Assembly (NCBI GenBank): GCA_964350695.1
Contig: CAYGKM010000007.1
Location: forward strand, 1-64,000
From: TMED27 sp964350695
Lineage (GTDB): Bacteria > Pseudomonadota > Alphaproteobacteria > Micavibrionales > Micavibrionaceae
Direction of reading: 5' to 3'
DNA length: 64,000 nt
The position numbers were made by a program, and so were the translations under genes. Below are positions 7,882 through 16,392 of the stretch, piece after piece; the first letter of the stretch is position 1; the number at the start of each line of letters is the position of its first letter. The notes under the pieces are model-generated. The model did not search any database. It was not told where the DNA came from and worked only from the letters and a program-made list of their open reading frames with translations.

Positions 7882-8994
7882 ATGGAGTTTTTTCAAAATC
7901 ATTTGAATGTTTTGAAAGAAAAAAACCGCTTTCGGTCTTTGAAACTCGCTGATGGGGTTGATCTTACATCTAATGATTATTTGGGATTGGCGGGGCATCC
8001 TTATATGCGCGCAGCGGCGATTTCTTATTTCCAGGATGGCGGCGTGATTGGCGCAGGTGGGTCGCGTTTGCTGCGCGGTCATGCGGCCGAGCATGCGGCG
8101 TTGGAAGAGTATGCGGCGGAGTTTTTTGCTGCGCCTAAAGCGCTGTTTTTCTCAAGCGGTTTTCAAACGAATGCTGCGATTTTTCAAACGCTACCGTCGC
8201 GGCATGACACGATCATTTTTGATGAATATGTACATGCCAGTGCGCGGGAGGGCATTCAGAATTCCAAGGCGGCGCATATAAGGGCCGCGCATAATGATGT
8301 GGCGGCGTTTGAGGCGGCGCTAAAAAAGTCAAAAGGGCAGGCGTGGATCGCGGTTGAGTCTGTGTATTCGATGGATGGGGATTTTGCGCCGCTTGCGGAA
8401 TTATATGCGCTGGCAAAAAAATATGATGCGGTTTTGATTGTTGATGAGGCGCATGGGACAGGCGTTTGCGGCGAAAGCGGTCGCGGCGTTTCTGAAGAAT
8501 TAATTGTAAAGCACGGATATGATCGCCTCATTGTGCTGCACACATGCGGCAAAGCGATGGGTGTTGCGGGCGGTTTGCTCTGCGCTTCGGAAGATGTGAT
8601 TGATATGATGATCAATGCTGCGCGGGGGTTTGTGTATTCGACTGCGCCGATGCCGCTTCAGGCGCATTTAGTGCAAAAATCTCTGGAGCTTATTGGATCA
8701 GAGGAAGGCGCGGGGCGGCGAAGAGATTTGCAGGTGGTTTGTAAAAAGGCGCAGCAATTATTCGGTGGCGCGGGTTCTCATGTTGTGCCGATTATTATCG
8801 GTGATGACGGAGCGTGTCTTGAGGTGGTAGAAATGCTGCAGCAAAAAGGGTGGGACATTCGGGCGATCCGGCCGCCCACAGTGCCGGAAGGAACGGCGCG
8901 TTTGCGGTTGAGTTTAAATGCGGATTTGGGTGTGGGGATGTTGGAGCAATTTGCTGCGGATTTGGACAATATTACACGAAAGAAAGCGGCATGA
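7882..8994 (+). CDS. bioF: 8-amino-7-oxononanoate synthase
   Basis: 370-aa PLP enzyme condensing pimeloyl-ACP (or -CoA) with L-alanine, the first step of ring assembly. It shows the alpha-oxoamine synthase features SNDYLGLAGHP near the N-terminus, VDEAHGTG for cofactor contact and LHTCGKAMGVAGG with the PLP-binding lysine. Length is typical. Its stop overlaps the next gene's ATG (ATGA). An internal supply of pimeloyl-ACP is required, but no bioC, bioH or bioZ is in this operon. Confidence 0.95.
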   Translation: MEFFQNHLNVLKEKNRFRSLKLADGVDLTSNDYLGLAGHPYMRAAAISYFQDGGVIGAGGSRLLRGHAAEHAALEEYAAEFFAAPKALFFSSGFQTNAAIFQTLPSRHDTIIFDEYVHASAREGIQNSKAAHIRAAHNDVAAFEAALKKSKGQAWIAVESVYSMDGDFAPLAELYALAKKYDAVLIVDEAHGTGVCGESGRGVSEELIVKHGYDRLIVLHTCGKAMGVAGGLLCASEDVIDMMINAARGFVYSTAPMPLQAHLVQKSLELIGSEEGAGRRRDLQVVCKKAQQLFGGAGSHVVPIIIGDDGACLEVVEMLQQKGWDIRAIRPPTVPEGTARLRLSLNADLGVGMLEQFAADLDNITRKKAA

Positions 8995-9518
8995 GCATTC
9001 ACGTGCGTGCAGGCTGCGCCGAAGATGCTCGAGATATTGCGAAGGTTCATATCGCCTCTTGGCATGCTGCTTACAGAGGCATTATTGAGCAGTCCTATAT
9101 TGATTCGTTGGATCTAGAATATAAGACGCAGCGCTGGAGGGAGAACCTCACTAGCCCAAAATTTAAGGATCATGTAAATTTTGTGGCGATGGATGAGGGG
9201 CAGATTGTCGGCTTTACGGATGTCGGTTCTGCGCGGGATGATGGTATGGATGAGTTTGCGGAACTTTACTCTATATATCTTCACCCTGATTATTTTTCAC
9301 AAGGCGCTGGGAGTGCGTTGTTTTCGCGGGCAAGAAAACAGGCCTTGGCGCTTGGGTATGAGAAAATGTATGTTTGGGTTTTGGAAGATAATCTGCGGGG
9401 GCGGCGGTTTTATGAGCGGATGGGCGCGGAGGCGGTTGAAGGCGGCGTGAAGACTATTGAACTTGACGGGCGCCATTACCAGGAAATGAAATATTTTTGG
9501 AGTAATTTAAATGAGTAA
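8991..9518 (+). CDS. GNAT-family N-acetyltransferase
   Basis: 175 aa with the GNAT fold. It opens IHVRAGCAEDARDIAKVH, and the region LYSIYLHPDYFSQGAGSALF is motif A, where Q/R-x-x-G-x-G/A binds acetyl-CoA. The end, ENLRGRRFYERMGAE in slightly altered form, is motif B. Substrate is unknown. It overlaps bioF by 4 bases and bioD by 8, so it is co-translated with the biotin genes. Whether it acts in biotin metabolism or is a passenger cannot be decided from sequence. Confidence 0.85.
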   Translation: MSIHVRAGCAEDARDIAKVHIASWHAAYRGIIEQSYIDSLDLEYKTQRWRENLTSPKFKDHVNFVAMDEGQIVGFTDVGSARDDGMDEFAELYSIYLHPDYFSQGAGSALFSRARKQALALGYEKMYVWVLEDNLRGRRFYERMGAEAVEGGVKTIELDGRHYQEMKYFWSNLNE

Positions 9519-10134
9519 CACATGCATTATTACAGGAACGGATACGGGAATTGGCAAGACGGTTGTTTCGGCGATGCTGACGCTGGCGCTGGGCGGGACG
9601 TATTGGAAACCTGTGCAATCGGGCGTTGAAGGCGGGGTGGATACGAAGGCCGTGCAGAAAATGACGGGGCTGCCCGCGGATCGTTTTCTGGAAGAAAGAT
9701 ATGTCTTTAGTGAGCCGCTCTCGCCGCACCGCGCAGCGGAGATTGACGGGGTCGAAATTGATTTAGATGCGCTTACGTTGCCGAAGGTCGAAGGACCGCT
9801 GATTATCGAAGGGGCAGGCGGGCTTATGGTGCCGCTCACGCGTAAAAATTTGCTGATTAATCATTTTAAAAAATGGAACGTGCCTGTGATTTTGGTGGCA
9901 CGGACAGGCTTGGGAACAATCAATCATACGCTTCTTTCACTTGAGGCGCTGTGGGGTCGCAAAATTCCTGTGCACGGAATTATTTTTGTGGGTGATGAAA
10001 ACGAAGATAATATGCGCACGATTGCTGATTTTTCCGAAGTAAAAGTGCTCGGGCGATTACCAATGCTTGACTCTTTGGACGCAAATAGTTTGAGTAGTGC
10101 CTTCGATAAACATTTTAAACTTGAAGATTTCTAA
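9511..10134 (+). CDS. bioD: Dethiobiotin synthetase
   Basis: 207-aa P-loop enzyme closing the ureido ring of 7,8-diaminononanoate with CO2 and ATP. The N-terminus CIITGTDTGIGKTVVSAML holds the BioD Walker A motif GTDTxxGKT, YWKPVQSG carries the conserved lysine, and IIEGAGGLMVPL is the family's phosphate-binding loop. Length is slightly short (usual 210-240). It starts within the GNAT gene and is followed 12 bases later by bioA. Confidence 0.95.
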   Translation: MSNTCIITGTDTGIGKTVVSAMLTLALGGTYWKPVQSGVEGGVDTKAVQKMTGLPADRFLEERYVFSEPLSPHRAAEIDGVEIDLDALTLPKVEGPLIIEGAGGLMVPLTRKNLLINHFKKWNVPVILVARTGLGTINHTLLSLEALWGRKIPVHGIIFVGDENEDNMRTIADFSEVKVLGRLPMLDSLDANSLSSAFDKHFKLEDF

Positions 10135-10146
10135 AGGGGTTTTTGC

Positions 10147-11460
10147 ATGAGCCGTGTATCACCGATTTGGCATCCTATGACGCAACATAAAACGTTCGGC
10201 CCTGCGCTCAGCGTTTCGAGCGCGAGCGGCGAGATTCTCAAACTTAGTGACGGTAAAGAGATTATTGACGGGATTTCGAGCTGGTGGGTGAATACGCACG
10301 GGCATTGCCATCCGAAAATTGTGGAAGCCGTGAAGGTGCAAGCAGGCAGGTTGGAACAGGTTATTTTTGCAGGGTTTACGCATGAGCCGGCGGAGCGTTT
10401 GACACGCAAATTGCTGAGCACCGTAAAGGCCGCGTTTGAGGGCTGTGAAGGTAAACCGCTTAATTTTGTGTTTTATTCCGATAGCGGATCAACGGCGATT
10501 GAAGTTGCGCTGAAGATGGCGGTGGGTTTCCATGAAAATGCGGGAGAGAAACGTCATAAGGTCATCGCGCTGGAAGGCGGGTATCACGGGGATACGTTCG
10601 GGACGATGGCGGCGGGAAGCCGCGGCGTTTTCAATGCATTGTATGAACCGTTTTTGTTTGATGTGAAGCATGTGCCTTTTCCGAAGGCGAAAGAGGAAAT
10701 GCGTTCCATCCAGTGGCTTGATAAATATCTTAAAAAGCATGGCGCGGAAACGGCGGCCTTTGTGTTTGAACCGATTGTGCAGGGCGCATCAGGCATGCGG
10801 ATTTATCCTGCGGCGGTTTTGAAAAAGATGGCGGAGATGTGCCGTGAACACGGGGTGTTACTGATCGCCGATGAGGTGATGACAGGGTTCGGGCGTACAG
10901 GCAGTCTGTTTGCCACAAGCCAAGCGGAGATTGTTCCCGATCTGCTGTGTCTGTCAAAAGGCTTAACAGGCGGATTTTTGCCGATGGGCGCGACGCTTGC
11001 GACAAAAGAGATATATAAAGCGTTCTACCATGATGAAAAAGCCAAGCAGTTCTTCCATTCCACGTCTTTTACAGGCAACCCCATGGCCTGCGCAGCGGCG
11101 CTGGCGTCTCTCGAGATTTGGGATGAAGAGCCGGTGATGGATAATATCGCCGCGATTGAAGCTTCGCACCGTAAGGCGGCGGGGTGGTATGCCGCGCGCC
11201 CTGACATTACAGATGTGCGGGTGAAGGGCTCGATCTTCGCGATTGATATTAAGGACAGCGTCGATGGATATCTTTCAAGTATCGGCGGGGAGATTTATGA
11301 TTTCATGCTTAAAAACGGAGTTCTCTTGCGTCCGATAGGTAATACGGTCTATATATTGCCCCCATACTGCATAAAACAAGAGAATTTGGAGCGCATCTAT
11401 GAAACTTTGTGGCGATCCCTGGACAGCCTCCGGGATGTTGGACAACAACGCGCAGCATGA
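10147..11460 (+). CDS. bioA: Adenosylmethionine-8-amino-7-oxononanoate aminotransferase
   Basis: 437-aa class III PLP aminotransferase that uses SAM as amino donor to make 7,8-diaminononanoate. It opens with IWHPMTQHKTF, the BioA N-terminal signature, and has SSWWVNTHGH, SDSGSTAIEVALKMA, LLIADEVMTGFGRTG and CLSKGLTGGFLPMGAT with the PLP lysine. Length is normal. Its 3' end overlaps the next gene by about 26 bases. Confidence 0.96.
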   Translation: MSRVSPIWHPMTQHKTFGPALSVSSASGEILKLSDGKEIIDGISSWWVNTHGHCHPKIVEAVKVQAGRLEQVIFAGFTHEPAERLTRKLLSTVKAAFEGCEGKPLNFVFYSDSGSTAIEVALKMAVGFHENAGEKRHKVIALEGGYHGDTFGTMAAGSRGVFNALYEPFLFDVKHVPFPKAKEEMRSIQWLDKYLKKHGAETAAFVFEPIVQGASGMRIYPAAVLKKMAEMCREHGVLLIADEVMTGFGRTGSLFATSQAEIVPDLLCLSKGLTGGFLPMGATLATKEIYKAFYHDEKAKQFFHSTSFTGNPMACAAALASLEIWDEEPVMDNIAAIEASHRKAAGWYAARPDITDVRVKGSIFAIDIKDSVDGYLSSIGGEIYDFMLKNGVLLRPIGNTVYILPPYCIKQENLERIYETLWRSLDSLRDVGQQRAA

Positions 11461-12061
11461 GGCGCCTGTAAAAGCTTTTCTTTCGCGGCTTGTTAAAGAA
11501 CCGAAAATTCACGCAAAATTTTTGAATATGCTCAGCATGCTGGAGCATATGGGAAGCCGTAAGATTATGGTGTCTCAAATGGATCGTCCCGAAGAGATGG
11601 ATTTGGACACGCTTCAGCATTTGGCGGAAGAGGCGCGCCATGCGTTTTTCTTTAAACGCCATGCGGAGCGCATAAACGGCGCGCCCATGAAGGGCTGGAC
11701 GGACGAAAACGTAATGACGCGGATTCCGGCGCTGATGTATTTCGGGCGCATGGACGCGGGGATTTCGAAGAAGGTTGAGGCGGGGTCCGCTTATGGCTGG
11801 GTGTCGCTGATTATTGAGCTACGCGCGTGCTGGCTATACCGCATTTATAATGAGGTTGTGGAAGAGCGGGGCGTGCATTTGCCGCTTAAGGGTTTGATAG
11901 CCGAAGAAGACGGGCATCTGGAAGAGATGTTCGAGATGTGCGGTGAGAATTACGATTTGCTCAAAGAATTGTCGGCCTACGAGACAACATTGTTTGAAAA
12001 GCACTGGGCTGCGCTTGAAGCGGCTTATCCAAACACTATGGATAAGGCGCAGGCTGCTTAA
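11435..12061 (+). CDS. Ferritin-like di-iron protein in the biotin operon
   Basis: Taken from the ATG at 11435 it is 208 aa; an earlier ATG at 11399 would extend the overlap with bioA to 62 bases. It is nearly all helical, and the four helices carry the ligand set of a ferritin-like carboxylate-bridged di-iron site: E37 (MLEHMG), E66-A-R-H69, E128 (LIIELR) and E158-D-G-H161. Such sites activate O2 for hydroxylation, desaturation or oxidative cleavage. I do not recognise the exact family. As the last gene of a biotin operon with no visible pimeloyl-ACP-forming gene, it could supply a step before BioF, but that is inference. Confidence 0.65.
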   Translation: MLDNNAQHEAPVKAFLSRLVKEPKIHAKFLNMLSMLEHMGSRKIMVSQMDRPEEMDLDTLQHLAEEARHAFFFKRHAERINGAPMKGWTDENVMTRIPALMYFGRMDAGISKKVEAGSAYGWVSLIIELRACWLYRIYNEVVEERGVHLPLKGLIAEEDGHLEEMFEMCGENYDLLKELSAYETTLFEKHWAALEAAYPNTMDKAQAA

Positions 12062-12137
12062 CTTTCTTGCTTCCACCTGCTGAAATGCCGTGCTAAGCTC
12101 CGATTCCCATATCAATTTGAGAGTAGAGTGTAGCCCT

Positions 12138-13253
12138 ATGAAACTGAGCATCGAACGCGCGGCCCTGTTAAGATCGTTAAACCATGTACAAAGCGTTGTA
12201 GAGCGCAGAAATACTATTCCCATTCTTTCAAATGTGATGATCAAAGCCGATGACGGCATGCTTTCGCTTTCGACGACAGATATGGATCTCGAGATTAACG
12301 AATCGGTTGCCGCGAATGTTTCCGAAAATGGTTCGACAACTGCGCCGGCACATACTTTGCATGACATTGTTCGTAAGCTTCCTGATGGCAGCGATGTTGA
12401 GCTTTCGCTGAACGCGGAAGGGACGCAAATGACTGTCAAGTCAGGCCGTTCGCAGTTTAAACTTTCATGTTTGCCGACAACTGATTTCCCTGAAATCGGA
12501 ACCGGCGCATTGCCGACGAGCTTTTCACTCCCTGCCGCTGATATGCGCGCGCTGATTGATCGCACGAAATTTGCGATGAGCACGGAAGAGACCCGTTATT
12601 ATTTGAACGGTATTTATGTGCATGAGGCCGAGCATGACGGCGTGAAGGTTCTTCGCGCCGTGGCGACGGACGGGCACCGTTTGGCGCGTTTTGAAATGCC
12701 TTTGCCGGAAGGTGCGGCGAGCATGCCGGGCATTATTATTCCGCGTAAAGCGATTGGCGAGCTTCGTAAGCTTGTTGATGAGGCGGCGGATACGATTCTG
12801 ATCACATTGTCAGAAAGCAAAATCCGTTTTGCGTTCGATCATGTTGTTTTGACATCGAAGTTGATTGACGGGACGTTCCCTGATTATCAGCGCGTTATTC
12901 CTGAAGGGAATGACAAGATTGTCGAGATTGATGCCAAGCTTTTGACCAGCGCGGTTGACCGGGTTTCTACGATTTCCGACGGTAAATCCCGTGCGATCAA
13001 GATTGCTTTGAACGGCAAGTTGATGACGGTTTCTGCGTCTTCTGCGGAATCGGGCAGTGCGACGGAAGAAGTGGAAGTGAACGGCGATACGGATATCGAG
13101 ATCGGCTTCAACGCGAAATACCTTTTGGATATTACATCGCAGATTGAAGGCGAAGGCTGCCGCTTTACGCTGGCAGATGAAGCGTCACCGACGATTATTC
13201 AGGATAATTCTGATCCGTCCGCGCTTTATGTTTTGATGCCGCTTCGCGTCTAA
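12138..13253 (+). CDS. dnaN: DNA polymerase III sliding clamp, beta subunit
   Basis: 371 aa from the ATG at 12138 (MKLSIERAALLRSLNHVQSVVERRNTIPILSN written with breaks: MKLSIERAALLR, then VVERRNTIPILSN), the typical beta-clamp start. Three repeated clamp domains follow, including the region around LDGTFPDYxRVIP (here LIDGTFPDYQRVIP) and the C-terminal ALYVLMPLRV. The dimeric ring holds polymerase III on DNA and recruits repair factors. The frame could extend upstream to 12090, but alignment to the family supports 12138. recF follows after two minus-strand genes. Confidence 0.97.
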   Translation: MKLSIERAALLRSLNHVQSVVERRNTIPILSNVMIKADDGMLSLSTTDMDLEINESVAANVSENGSTTAPAHTLHDIVRKLPDGSDVELSLNAEGTQMTVKSGRSQFKLSCLPTTDFPEIGTGALPTSFSLPAADMRALIDRTKFAMSTEETRYYLNGIYVHEAEHDGVKVLRAVATDGHRLARFEMPLPEGAASMPGIIIPRKAIGELRKLVDEAADTILITLSESKIRFAFDHVVLTSKLIDGTFPDYQRVIPEGNDKIVEIDAKLLTSAVDRVSTISDGKSRAIKIALNGKLMTVSASSAESGSATEEVEVNGDTDIEIGFNAKYLLDITSQIEGEGCRFTLADEASPTIIQDNSDPSALYVLMPLRV

Positions 13254-13257
13254 TTCT

Positions 13258-13608
13258 TTAAACTATAATAAATTCGTTGCTTGGGTCTGTGTCTTTATCG
13301 GCATCGGCGGGCAGCACTTGGCCTGAATTTTTCAAGACGCTTACGATGATCTCAAAGCCCGCTTGGTGAAAAGTCGGGGTGACTTGCCCGGCAATGCCCT
13401 TTTGATGTTTTTTTTCATCTTCTGACTTTGCCCTGAGCAAAATTTCTGCGCCGCGCCCGAATTTATTCATGCAGGATTGACGGCAGATCGGGATGGTCTG
13501 TTCTATCGTTGCGGTTTCGGGTGGTTTAGGGGCGAGGGTATCAACGGCAGGCGGGAAAAAGACTATTGTAGCGGCTAAAAACATGGCGGCTAAACCTTTG
13601 GAATTCAT
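13258..13608 (-). CDS. Small exported protein of unknown function
   Basis: 116 aa beginning MNSKGLAAMFLAATIVFF, a likely signal peptide or membrane anchor. The mature part has two cysteines in CRQSC and a charged stretch SEDEKKHQK. No family recognised. It converges on dnaN with only 4 bases between stop codons. Confidence 0.55.
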   Translation of the reverse strand: MNSKGLAAMFLAATIVFFPPAVDTLAPKPPETATIEQTIPICRQSCMNKFGRGAEILLRAKSEDEKKHQKGIAGQVTPTFHQAGFEIIVSVLKNSGQVLPADADKDTDPSNEFIIV

Positions 13609-13681
13609 ATGCGCTCCTCGCGTGCTTTTGATCTCCCTTTAAATGTAGCGATATAACCCTTAATAAAAGGTTAACTTTGCC

Positions 13682-13972
13682 TTAAGAACAGTTCGGCTCG
13701 CCGTTGCTTTGCGTGGATTTGCGGCAGCTGATGGATTTCACAAGCTCGCTTGCATTAAAGCAATTGGCTTGCGATGAATTTGTCAGCGAGGCTTGGCGCG
13801 CGAACATTTCACATTGCTGAACCGAGCCGACATAAACATGCACCAGTGCATCACCTGTGAGAATCCACATATGGGTGGCGGAGGCGATGCCTTTATCCTT
13901 GGCGGCGAAGGCAGCGCCTGCGCTGAGGGCTGATATCAGAAGAAGCGTGGAAATAATCAATTTTGTTTTCAT
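13682..13972 (-). CDS. Small secreted cysteine-containing protein
   Basis: 96 aa with a clear signal peptide (LIISTLLLISALSAGAAFA, cleavage after AFA). The mature part of about 73 residues has five cysteines, including a CxxxxxxxxxC arrangement near the end (SCRKSTQSNGEPNCS), suggesting disulfides. Function unknown. It lies in the same orientation as its downstream neighbour ending at 13258 and divergent from recF. Confidence 0.6.
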   Translation of the reverse strand: MKTKLIISTLLLISALSAGAAFAAKDKGIASATHMWILTGDALVHVYVGSVQQCEMFARQASLTNSSQANCFNASELVKSISCRKSTQSNGEPNCS

Positions 13973-14021
13973 GACGTAACACCGTAATGTTAGGGTTTCG
14001 GGGGCTTAATCAGGGCAGTAT

Positions 14022-15146
14022 ATGACATTTATCCATTCGCTAAAACTTCATAATTTCCGCTGTTATGCGCAGGCCGATATTGATGATTTATCATCGGGCC
14101 TGATTGTTTTGCATGGGCCGAATGGGGCGGGCAAAACGAATGCTCTGGAGGCGGTGTCTTTGCTTTCGCCGGGCCGCGGTTTACGGGGCGCGAAAAATAT
14201 CGAGATGCAATGCCAAGATACAGCCAAGGGGCAGGGAACGCCGTGGGCGATTTCTGCGAAGCTTCAAACCGAATACGGCCCTGTTCAGATCGGCACGGGG
14301 CTGGATGGGAATACCGAAAAACGGATCATTCGCATTAACGGCGAGAATGCGCGGGGCCAAGCGGCGCTGGCGGAGCATTTGGCCTGCGTCTGGCTCACCC
14401 CGCAGATGGATCGTTTGTTTCTGGATTCCTCATCCCATCGCCGCAGGTTTTTAGATCGGCTGGTGTTTGCGTTTGATCCCGGGCACTCGGGCCGTGTTAC
14501 GAGATACGAGAATGCGATGCGTCAGCGCTCGAAGCTTTTGCAAGATGGCGGCGATCCTGTGTGGATTGAAGGGCTGGAAGCGCAAATGGCGGAAACGGCG
14601 GTGGCTGTTGCGGCGGCGCGTCTGGATTTCGTTCAGCGTTTGCAAGCGGCCTGTGAATCGAGCAACAGCCCGCATTTCCCGCTCGCGCATTTGCAAGCGA
14701 CGGGCACAATCGAGGAATTACTGGCGGCATCTTCGGCGCTGGAGGTTGAGGATTTGTTTAAATATCAGCTTAAAGCGTCGCGCAGGCGGGACGCGGTGAC
14801 GGGCGGGGCGGCATCGGGGCCGCATAAATCGGATTTGGTTGTGCGTTATGCGGCCAAGGATATGGCGGCGGATCAATGCTCAACGGGGGAGCAAAAAGCG
14901 CTGCTTATCGGGATTACGCTGGCGCATGCGAAATTGATATCCGCAGAGCGCGGCGCTCCGCCGATCTTACTCTTGGATGAGGTGGCGGCGCATTTGGATG
15001 AAACGCGGCGCGGGGCGCTTTATGAATTGCTGATTGATTTGGGCGGGCAGGTTTGGTTGACGGGGACGGATGAGAATTTATTCACAGCCGTTGAAGGCCG
15101 CGCGCAGTTTTTTGAGGTAAGGGATTCTGCGCTTACTTCGCGCTAA
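14022..15146 (+). CDS. recF: DNA replication and repair protein RecF
   Basis: 374-aa SMC-like ATPase that helps load RecA at single-strand gaps through RecR/RecO. Walker A is GPNGAGKT (32-39); it opens IHSLKLHNFRCYAQ as in RecF. The signature motif region STGEQKALLIGITLAHA and Walker B PILLLDEVAAHLDE are in order near the C-terminus. Length is typical. Its 3' end overlaps the converging minus-strand gene by 4 bases. Confidence 0.95.
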   Translation: MTFIHSLKLHNFRCYAQADIDDLSSGLIVLHGPNGAGKTNALEAVSLLSPGRGLRGAKNIEMQCQDTAKGQGTPWAISAKLQTEYGPVQIGTGLDGNTEKRIIRINGENARGQAALAEHLACVWLTPQMDRLFLDSSSHRRRFLDRLVFAFDPGHSGRVTRYENAMRQRSKLLQDGGDPVWIEGLEAQMAETAVAVAAARLDFVQRLQAACESSNSPHFPLAHLQATGTIEELLAASSALEVEDLFKYQLKASRRRDAVTGGAASGPHKSDLVVRYAAKDMAADQCSTGEQKALLIGITLAHAKLISAERGAPPILLLDEVAAHLDETRRGALYELLIDLGGQVWLTGTDENLFTAVEGRAQFFEVRDSALTSR

Positions 15147-15727
15147 GCCGATACGCGAGCGGGACGCCGCGTGAGGTAAAGGATCTCCATGCGCAGGCTT
15201 TGTGTCCATTCCGGCATAGAGGATGTGTAGTGCTTGAGAAGGAATAAAGTGCCAATAGCTGTCATAGATAGGTGGATTGCAAAAAGCGGCATCAGGCCTT
15301 TATCGGCAGCGTAGAAAAGCCATAGACCTTCCGCCATTGTGTAGCCGAGCTTAACTTGGTGTTCCTTCGGCAGAATTTCTCCGCTGCGACAGGCAATAAT
15401 GCCGATGATGAGATAAAGATCGCTGGGCGCTTGATAAACACAAGCGATGCCGATGGCGGTGAATAAAGCGCAGCCGATGAGTTTAATTTTCATCAGTTTG
15501 TGCATGTTGACGTTTTTCAGGAATTGCATAGTGAAAAGTTGAAACCCTGAACCGAGAGCCGCGGCAATACAGGCGACGCTTCCGGCATAAGAGCTTTCCA
15601 TTAAAAAATAAACAGTACAGGAAAGGCATGCCAGAATGTTGAAACACAGGGCGTGCTTTTTGTGTTTGCTACACATAATGGCCAGAATAAAGACCGCGTA
15701 AAGAATGAAAAACACCGACTCCGGCAT
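15143..15727 (-). CDS. YgjV-like inner membrane protein
   Basis: 194 aa with about six hydrophobic segments and little else, e.g. FFILYAVFILAIM at the N-terminus and LFAIHLSMTAIGTLFLL near the end. The segment order and the small loop around YAGSVACIAAALGSGFQLF resemble the YgjV family of inner-membrane proteins, whose role is unknown. Assignment is by overall look, not a decisive motif. Confidence 0.55.
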   Translation of the reverse strand: MPESVFFILYAVFILAIMCSKHKKHALCFNILACLSCTVYFLMESSYAGSVACIAAALGSGFQLFTMQFLKNVNMHKLMKIKLIGCALFTAIGIACVYQAPSDLYLIIGIIACRSGEILPKEHQVKLGYTMAEGLWLFYAADKGLMPLFAIHLSMTAIGTLFLLKHYTSSMPEWTQSLRMEILYLTRRPARVSA

Positions 15728-15823
15728 CGATTGCTACCCTCTTATTTTTGTTCATTAAGAGTAGTGGCGAAAGGTTACTTTCCAGTTAAAGATAGCTTGG
15801 ATTGAATCTATTTTTATAAAAAA

Positions 15824-16390
15824 TTATCCGCGGGTCTTTGCGTGGTTAATAATTTTTGTGGCGGCCACTTGTGCGCTTAGATTTGTCACGTCGAGGGTGA
15901 GTTCGTTGGTGTGGCCTGTCTTTAGAATGGTAAACTGCGCGTTATTTTTTGCAGGTGTTTCGGGGTTGGTTTCCTTTAGCATTGCAGCGCGACTTGGCGT
16001 AGTTATGCGTTTTTTGTTTTCTTCGACATCGATCATAAGGCGTATGGGCACGAAAGTCGCTTGGCGTTTTTTGGCAGTCGCTTTGATTTTATTGAAGATG
16101 TCGGTGTCTTCGGCATCTTCATCGTGGAGGTTGTTGGTGAGGACGAAGTTATATTCGGCTGGTGAAATATTGCTCATTACATCAAGAACGGTTTGTCTAA
16201 TTTTTCGGGCATATGTCCATACCTCTTCAGGCAGGGGCGTCTTTCCGTCTTGGGCAATGAGATTGAATACAGGATTGTTGATGAGGTGATTGTCGACAAG
16301 TTTTACGTCGGCTTGTTTGCAGATTTCTTTCGCAATTGTGTATTTGCCTGTGCCGGGAAAGCCTATCAAATAGATCATCGTATTTTGCAT
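15824..16390 (-). CDS. Small P-loop kinase/ATPase-like protein
   Basis: 188 aa. Walker A is G10-FPGTG-K16 in IYLIGFPGTGKYTIAK. A short lid-like region with basic residues (IRLMIDVEENKKRIT) suggests a nucleotide or small-molecule kinase fold, similar to shikimate- or zeta-toxin-like P-loop kinases. Substrate unknown. It starts 2 bases after the hisC stop on the same strand, so it is probably the second gene of a hisC operon. Confidence 0.65.
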   Translation of the reverse strand: MQNTMIYLIGFPGTGKYTIAKEICKQADVKLVDNHLINNPVFNLIAQDGKTPLPEEVWTYARKIRQTVLDVMSNISPAEYNFVLTNNLHDEDAEDTDIFNKIKATAKKRQATFVPIRLMIDVEENKKRITTPSRAAMLKETNPETPAKNNAQFTILKTGHTNELTLDVTNLSAQVAATKIINHAKTRG

Positions 16391-16392
16391 TT

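Noticed and set aside
11834..12583. 249-codon frame on the minus strand opposite dnaN
   Set aside because: Antisense shadow of two well-supported genes with matching codon phase.
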